Origin: Diplosphaera chodatii
Taxonomy: Eukaryota; Chlorophyta; Trebouxiophyceae; Prasiolales; Stichococcaceae
DNA length: 64,000 nt
NCBI GenBank assembly: GCA_032358165.1
Contig: JAALGY010000023.1
Location: forward strand, 1-64,000
Direction of reading: 5' to 3'
The stretch's first letter is position 1. The number at the start of each line of letters is the position of its first letter. The notes beneath the pieces were generated by a model. That model was given only the letters and a program-made list of their open reading frames with translations, ran no database searches and had not been told where the DNA came from. This document shows positions 57,360 through 64,000 of the stretch, piece by piece. Made by a program: the position numbers and the translations under genes.

Positions 57360-60300
57360 TCAATCGTACTCGTACGTCACGGCATCCGCTTGCAACTGCA
57401 GCCAATCTGCAAGATGTCCCGGTACAGCTGCCAGCATCGCTGCAGCGCCGTCCACCTCAACAACGCCATGAGCAACGTCGTGTGCATTGCGCTGCTGGAG
57501 CAGCTCACTCAGCCAGGTCCAGGGCTTCAGAGCGGCGTCGTCCCAGCCATATGCACCAGGGGTGCTGTCCCCGAATCTGGCTGCAAGACCTTCAGTGGTG
57601 AGAGCGCAGCGTCCCAGCGCATCGGCAGGAAGAGCGGCTGCTACGGCCAGCGGCACTGCCACATCGGAAGGCTCGTACAGCACCACCGTCAGGGTGCGGG
57701 CCTGCATCACAGCAGGCAGAGGGCGTCACTTTCGAGGAGAAAGCATGGACATATCTTTGCAACTTGCGCTCTTTCCATGTTTCACGGTACACAGAGCAAC
57801 ATAGAGTGTTCAGACAAGGGGATCTTAGCAAGCAGCCCCACTGCCTGGATGTATGTGGTGGGCTTGACGCACCCGCAGCTCCCAGAGAATGCAGCACAGC
57901 GCTTGTAGGTTGAAAATGTGCCAGGGGCGCCTCTCATGTGGCCCTCTCGGCGGCCTACCCATCGTTGGTGGACGATCAGGCTGCGCATTTGCACATGCAG
58001 CCAGCCGTCAGGTCATGTGCCCCATGCCGATGACTCATGCAGTTGCTACATGACACTGGACCTGGCATCATGCTCAAACATCTTTTCGCACAGCTGCAAG
58101 CAGTAGCACTACCACCAGCAAGTCTGGTGAGCTATGCTGTGTCATGAGAGTTGCCGAGCCACACACATGCTTTCCATATATAATGCTGTTAAATCTGCTC
58201 ACCCGGGTTACACTGAGAAATGTGAGGCTGCGCATGGCTTTGAGGGTCGCCAGGTCCGTTTCGCAGAAGAATATACCAGTGTGCTCATCTGCAAGGCGCA
58301 GCCGCCGCAGGCGGGAGGCAGCGGACAGTTCAGCTGGAAGCTTATAGAGGCCGCAGTTCTGCAACAGAAGGAATCCAATTGTGAGAAGGGGCGCTGGTGA
58401 ACTGCAGATTCTCAGCCAGTCGACGTGCCCTGCAGGCTTGCATGAAGCTGCGAGTCCAACAGCCCGTGCAACCTCTGCTTTGCGTGCCTAAAGCATACGG
58501 CAAATGCACGCTTGCTTTGCAGTCCAAAGGGTTCAGGGCGCCAGACACCAGCCTATATGACAAGCCTGGTCATTGACACATGTCACTTCCTAGCTCAGGT
58601 GCCTGCTGGGGGTGCAGGTGCGATACCTGCAGGTCCAACTCCTCCAGGTGGACCAGCGGCATGGCGGGCAGCACGTTCAGAAGGTCCCCGTCGTCATCTG
58701 CAGGGTCCCCCACATCCAAGGCGATGGAGTGCAGGCGCGGCAGCTGGAAAGCCACCGGCGGAAGCGCGTTTGGCGGCCACCCCATCGGCGGAACATATTC
58801 AAGCTGCATGTGCATGCCTCAATGTCAGAGAGATTTGCAGGCATGAGTAATGTCTTGAGCGTCACACGGGGCAATTATGCATGTTCCCAGCATACCTCAG
58901 ACCAGGCCTCTGCAAACTCGCAGCGTATGTCCGGCTGTGCATCAAGGGCTGCCAGAAAGGCTGGCAGCAGCTTCAAGTGATGTGCATGAGTGAGGCGCAT
59001 GCGCTGCACACAGTGAGACACAGCTTCAACATGAAAGGTACCTTTGGAAACAGTGCACAGCAGCTCGCTTGCTGCACCCCACTGTGAGCTCCTCAGCAGA
59101 TCACACGGTCACGGGCAACCCCGTCTGTGTCTCGAAAGCAAGCAAACTCAAACAGCCTCTATGAAAAAGCAACAGGACTTGACATGTATTAGGGGATTTC
59201 TTGGCTTACCTGCAGTGCAGGCAGGGCGCAGGCAATGCCCAGCGGACCATAGCAGCCCCCAACCTCAAGCACCCTGAGCGCCTCCAGCCCGCCCTGGAGT
59301 GGCACCCCGGGGCCAAAGCAGACCTGCACAGCATGCGGTCCTGCTCAGCTGATGTGTGCTGCTGCCACAGGTCATCAACATGCACGAACAGGACAGCAGG
59401 CTGAAGATCGCGCATGCTCCAGTCCCCAGATGCACAGGCTGAAAACTCAGCAGTCTTGCTCTCTCGTTGTGCATGGGGACTGTTTACGCACCTTGCAAAG
59501 GATTAGGGAGGTGAGCGCAGAGAGGCCGCCAAACCCTGGCGGAAACTCGCTGTGTTCAGCCCACTGAAGACCCACCACCTGCAGCTGTGCCAGGCGCCGC
59601 AGCTCTGTGATGCTGGGCGGCATTGACCCATCCGCCGGTTCCGACCATGACACCTGCGTGTGTGCCACATTGCTGTTGTGCATGACGAGGTGCTGACCAA
59701 AAGGGTTACAAGCGGATGGTAGATTGGCATGCGCATCGCCTGCATCACTGTGCAGCAACAACTTCTGGCTCATTGCACTTCTAAGGTACACCTGTAGCCT
59801 TAGGCGGGTGAGGTTGGTCAGGTGTCTTAGAGCTGCATCAGATGGTAAAGATGTGTAATGTGCACCGTCGTCATTGTAGGATTGCAGGAGAACCAGCTCA
59901 CTCAACACGGTCAGGCCTGCAGAGCAAGAAGCACCTCACTGCACGCACGGATGCAAACGGATTGTTAGCGTGGGCTGAGGCATTCCACATTATGTGCCGT
60001 ACGCAGCATGCTTTCCATCAGTCCCTGCAAGCTTGGCCGGCGTTACTGGGTTGTAACACATACAGCTCGCATCGTCTCACCGCTGACGCCCTCCCAGCGC
60101 AGTGTCTCTTGCTCTATCAGCTCAATAACATATGGCGACTTGAGCGTCAAGCTGCATATGCAGACCGACAGGCCATGGTGATCTGAGTGGCGGTCATCTA
60201 CCTGCCAGCAGATTTGCCTGTTCATCAAGCGTACTGGTATGTGCAAGGACTACTGTACCGAGTCGTTACACAGCGCACACTGACAAGATGCACCCATTTG

Positions 60301-61648
60301 CAGCACCTGTGCAGCGCTGGAAGGCTTGCAAGGGCTGCTATGTCAGCGTCGTGGTCCACCCTGCAGGATGCAGCTGCTCAATAGTCGGATTCTGCACCGC
60401 CTGCCACGATTACAAACTATTGCACGCAAAGCTGGCATGCTGGCATGTGCTTTCACACCTGCGCACCTTATGTTGATGTGCTGCAGCGTCGTTAGACTGC
60501 GAAGAACCCAGCATCGCAGCTCTGTGTCCCCGTTCCCTGCGTGATGCACATGCACCCGCCAGCATTTGGCAAGACAGATTATGACGGACGTTGTGATGCT
60601 GACAGAGCTGTCGCCTTGCTACTGAAGGTCTGAAGCACACACGATTAGAGCGCGGCTTGAGCAGACCATAGTTGCTGAGGTTCACGCTCGTGAGCTGATG
60701 CAGCTCCTGCAGCCAATGGTACCGCCAGCTGCAGCCCCAATCTATTCGCAGGCTCAGTGACAGGCTTCGCAGGCTGCTGAGGCCAGGCAGCGACGCCGTC
60801 AACTCCTCTGTGATTCCCAGCTTGGGACCTGCGCACGACCAACGGCATCTACTTCCGGCCTTCCAGGCAGTGACTGCATGGCTTGATGATGGCTGTAACT
60901 GGCAGGATCATCAAGCTTGCTGTGTGTCAGATAGGGTGCCAGACACATATGGCTGCCCACCAGGCAGGTCGATGACCACTTCTGTTACATTGGGCATTGA
61001 CCGCAGGCAGTGAAAACTCGCAGCCAGGTTGGAGTACCACCCCTCCTGCAGAGTGCAGGGATGCCTGCAGTGGCATACACATATCTTTGAGGTCCGTTTC
61101 CTGTCCACAGCTGCAACACCGAAGATGGATGACAAATGCAGGCAGCATTTGTATGGCGGGGCAGCCCTGGCATCAGCATCACAGGCTGTTGTGAAGTTGC
61201 TGCTCACTTGAGGTGCAGGGAACGGGCCGCACTCCCGCGCAGCTGCAGCCACTGCTGTAAGGAGCGCCATCTATCCGCATTGAAGGGCATCACAGAGACG
61301 TGCTGCGAAACACAGCGCAACGGAGCAACCGTGCCCCACAGCCGCACATGCCGCAAATCCAGCAGCACGCTGCGGAAAGTCTTGCACACAAGCGGTAGGC
61401 AGATGCCAGTCCTGTACATGTACATGGAATGTCGTCAGTCATGAAGCGTGGCCAACTGTATCATAGCAGAACTAGCGCGGCACTTGCTTGTTGCGTGTTT
61501 GTCAGGCGCTACTATGCTCTGCCCTGCATCACACATCGGGCAATCACCTGGTGCTGGCGGGCTCACAGTGAGACAAGATGTCCCCAAGCACAGCCTCGGG
61601 CATGTCGAGCAGCGTGAGCGGCTGTGAGTTCCTTGGACGTGCAGGCAT
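57360..61648 (-). CDS. F-box / leucine-rich-repeat protein
   Basis: ATG at 61648 (MPARPRNSQPLTLLDMPEAV), stop TGA at 57360-57362. Exon 1 (61648-61548) and exon 2 (61411-61208) join in phase 2 and make an F-box: LTLLDMPEAVLGDILSHCEP, then ICLPLVCKTFRSVLLDLRHV. LRR-type exons follow: SMPNVTEVVIDLPGG (about 60970), LPGLSSLRSLSLSLRIDW and LHQLTSVNLSNYGLL (60835-60660), TVLSELVLLQSYNDDG and LRHLTNLTRLRLQVYL (about 59920-59780), ITELRRLAQLQVVGLQWAEH and FGGLSALTSLILCKV (about 59640-59490), LEALRVLEVGGCYGP (about 59260), LPRLHSIALDVGDP and MPLVHLEELDLQVSHL (58770-58610), LPAELSAASRLRRLRLADEH (about 58310). The last exon includes WTWLSELLQQRNAHDVAHGV and ends TYEYD. Probable SCF ubiquitin-ligase receptor; target unknown. 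Middle exon ends are approximate. Confidence 0.75.
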
Positions 61649-62862
61649 GGTATCAGACTTCGTTGAGCTGCTCGCCTCGTGCAGCCGATAGCGGTGCTGG
61701 ACCGCCGAATAAGGCTTCAACGGCTGCGTGGATCACATTGCAGCATGAGTTTGACGATGCACGCACGCATGGTGTCTCTCAGCAACATGGTCAAGCAGTG
61801 CGGAGAGAGGATGCTTGTCAACATTCTGCTGTGCATCCCCTGCTTCCTGTCACCTACTTCAACGAGGTTGCCTCGCCTCCAGCCAGTCGAGATCGTCCAC
61901 TGCTGAGCTGCTGTCGGCCAGGCATTGAGAGCATCGATTTGCACCAGGCAGGCAGGACATGTCATGTTGCTGGCAGTTGCATGCCATACAACCCACTCAC
62001 CTGCTCCGAGGCATATGAACCCAGTGCCATGTGCGCCTTCGTCCATTGTGAGCAACATTGCAACAGCGTTCTCGGGTCAGCGGGCAGCACCCGCACAGTG
62101 GTCAGACTTGCTGTCGAGGCAGCGATTTGTTAGCGCCGATGTGTGCGCTGCCACACACAAGCTGTCGCCGTGCACATGTGCCCCCAGCAGTGCCGGCTGG
62201 CCGCTGCAGGTGACGACTGTTACGAACAGACGACGAGATCATGAACAGACCATACTGAAGCATCTATCTACAACATGGCATGGTATGGACTGCAGGGTGC
62301 AGGCGCAAACCACTGCAGGTGTGCTGAGGCTAACGCTAGGGTGCACATAGCTCAGCCGTCTCTTCCGCTGCTGCAGGTTTGCAGGCCCTTGGATGCCATG
62401 TTCTGAGACAGCAGCGTTTGCTGCCGCAGCGGGTGCTGTCTGCAAAGATCAGTCTGTGGCAAGAAGGTGCCAGCAGCATCGATACCAGTGTGTTTGTGCC
62501 CTCAATGCCGACATATGAACAGTTGGCAATGGCAAGCTGGCGGTGATATTGTTGTGCTGAGGAAGTGCAGGCTGGTGTAGCGCTGCTGGCAGGGGCCGGG
62601 TTGTGCGAAGGCAACCTCAACGTGCATCGGCGGCTCTGGGCACTGGGCAACTGCAGCAGCTGGTCACCAGCGGTGCGCTGCATGCAAACTTGCAGGCGAT
62701 GCTGCAGTCTTGAGAGCCTTTCGTGATGGCTCAGCAGGATTTGTCGCTGCCCACTGCCAGCTCCAGTGAGCAGAGGTATGGCACAGCCTGGACCACAGCC
62801 GAGTGTTCACATGTCGATATCTCGTTCAGTAACCTGATTCTTGTGCTTCTAACATGCTGTAG
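61649..62862. other. upstream region of two divergent F-box/LRR-type genes; 5' exons of the right-hand gene not resolved
   Basis: The minus-strand gene starts at 61648. The plus-strand gene's first exons must lie here, but I could not fix them. Candidate open pieces are near 62377-62470 (LRQQRLLPQRVLSAKISLWQ) and 62600-62700; their phases do not give one clear chain to the exon at 62863. Confidence 0.4.
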
Positions 62863-64000
62863 GTGTCAGCGCTGGTGGCAGGAAGGAACTTCCAGCGCTA
62901 CTCAGGACCGGTGTTGGAGAGTCTGATGCTGCAGCAGTGGCGCGACGCCTTCTTCAAGTTCCAAGCACCGCCAAAGGCGTTTCCAGTGAGCTGCTCTGCC
63001 ACTTCTTTTCGGCAAGAGCTCACGCATGTAGCTGTTTACGTTCATAGCCTGCAGTTGTCACACACAATCCTACTTGTCTGTCGGGTGTCAAGCATGTCAG
63101 CCTCTGCACGGTTTGTTGCATGCCGCTTGTGAAGCCAGCTGACCACTATACCGGGGCGACAGCTGTCACCAGGGTTCTGACTGTTTTGCTGTCAGCTGCA
63201 GGTGCTGAAATCCGTGCGCGGCATTGGCGGCTGGCTGCCCCTGGGACTGCCGCGTCAACTCGAGACCCTGGAGTACACTGCCGAGTCTGTGGCTCACACT
63301 GAAAAGAGCCGGTTGACCAGCGAGCGGTTCGCCGCTGTACTCACATGGATCGTCCAGCTTGCGAGTCTGAAGGAGCTGACCATCCACCGCTACTGTGAAA
63401 ATCCCCTGCCGGTCAGCTTCATTTCCCAGCTGCCAGGCACCGTGCAGGTGAGACACAGAGGTTGCTGGCTGCGCATGCAACCAAGGGTGGCTGCATGCCT
63501 GTGCTGCTGCCAGATGCATGTCATTCCCTCTGCTGCTTCAGAGCAGGCGGCCTCTGCCGAAGGGCTGCTCATGCTGTAGGGCAACAGCTGCATTACAGGT
63601 GCCATGTAGTGTGAGTATCAGCCACTGCCTTCTGCCCATGTTCCATGTTCTAAGGGTGTTGTTCCTCTTGCACGACAGGTTGCCACCTTCGATGAGTGCC
63701 TACTGGAAGTTTTATCAAGTGACGAGGATCCGCACGGGGACGAAGATGCAGATGACGATGGAGATGATGCTTCCGAAGCTGCACGTGCATCGCAGCTTGC
63801 TGCCTGGCAGGCTGCTGTGCCGCCGCACCTGCACATCTCCGATTGGGGGGACCGGATCACCAACGAGCGGCTTCCCCGGACGCTGACCACATTCAAGTTG
63901 GAGTCGAAGGCCATCCTGATAGCGGCTGGGAAGGATATAGGGGAATTGAAGCCCAGGCCTGTTGTGCTCACTCCTGCTTGTGACTGGATTGTCGATTGGG
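62863..64000 (+). CDS. F-box/LRR-type protein, third member, partial (runs off the right edge, 5' end unresolved)
   Basis: Three phase-0 exons are firm: 62863-62985 (VSALVAGRNFQRYSG, LMLQQWRDAFFKFQAPPKAF), 63202-63447 (VRGIGGWLPLGLPRQLETLE, ASLKELTIHRYCENPLP) and 63679 to the edge. The first two correspond to exons 4 and 5 of the gene at 52376 (VSGAVQRLLENDGFRRRSG; HIGGIAGRLPALPPTLEALR), so it is a diverged paralogue. The last exon has a strongly acidic insert (DEDPHGDEDADDDGDDASEA) absent from the other two, then LPRTLTTFKLESKAILIAAG. The start codon and any F-box lie upstream and were not found with confidence. Confidence 0.6.

Overview
The window is nuclear DNA of a green alga, most probably a core chlorophyte. 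The genes are dense, on both strands and cut into many short GC-rich exons. Splice donors are mostly GTGAG/GTGCG and acceptors mostly TGCAG. Exons carry long CAG/CTG runs, hydroxyproline-rich cell-wall-type proteins are present, one enzyme carries an apparent plastid transit peptide, and TGTAA (the usual chlorophyte poly(A) signal) lies past several stops. Genus cannot be decided. Exon joins below were checked by eye for splice dinucleotides and reading phase; none is backed by transcripts.

Layout, left to right. (1) 1-1591, minus: 5' part of a WDR11-like WD40 gene with two apparent frameshifts in one blade. (2) 2495-3819: a 1.3 kb element with 28-bp terminal inverted repeats, possible GCA target duplications and clusters of the palindrome CAATATATTG inside both ends. 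(3) 4602-10500, minus: a divergent SEC23-type COPII coat protein. (4) 11204-22126, minus: a very large Gln/Ala-rich protein with one good and one degenerate bromodomain. (5) 22886-30710, plus: TRAPPC11, divergent from the bromodomain gene. (6) 31-46 kb: a block of secreted or membrane proteins, namely two small cysteine-rich secreted proteins of one family, a membrane-anchored LEA-like protein, an unrecognised single-pass protein of 177 aa, and two proline-rich glycoproteins. (7) 46258-49311, plus: a plastid-type SDR39U1/SulA/GC1 epimerase-family protein whose eight exons join into an exact 381-codon frame. (8) 50.5-56.1 kb: two decayed composite copies joining pieces of an F-box/LRR gene to the last exons of the epimerase gene, on either side of an apparently intact F-box/LRR gene (52376-54503). 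(9) 56766-56839: tRNA-Arg(UCG). (10) 57.4-64 kb: two more F-box/LRR-type genes, the last cut by the window edge.

Themes: three endomembrane trafficking genes (WDR11, SEC23-like, TRAPPC11) sit in the left half; the middle is rich in secretory-pathway products that such machinery would export; the right end is a small F-box/LRR cluster with local segmental duplication. The items most likely to be undescribed are the secreted cysteine-rich family, the composite duplications and the inverted-repeat element.
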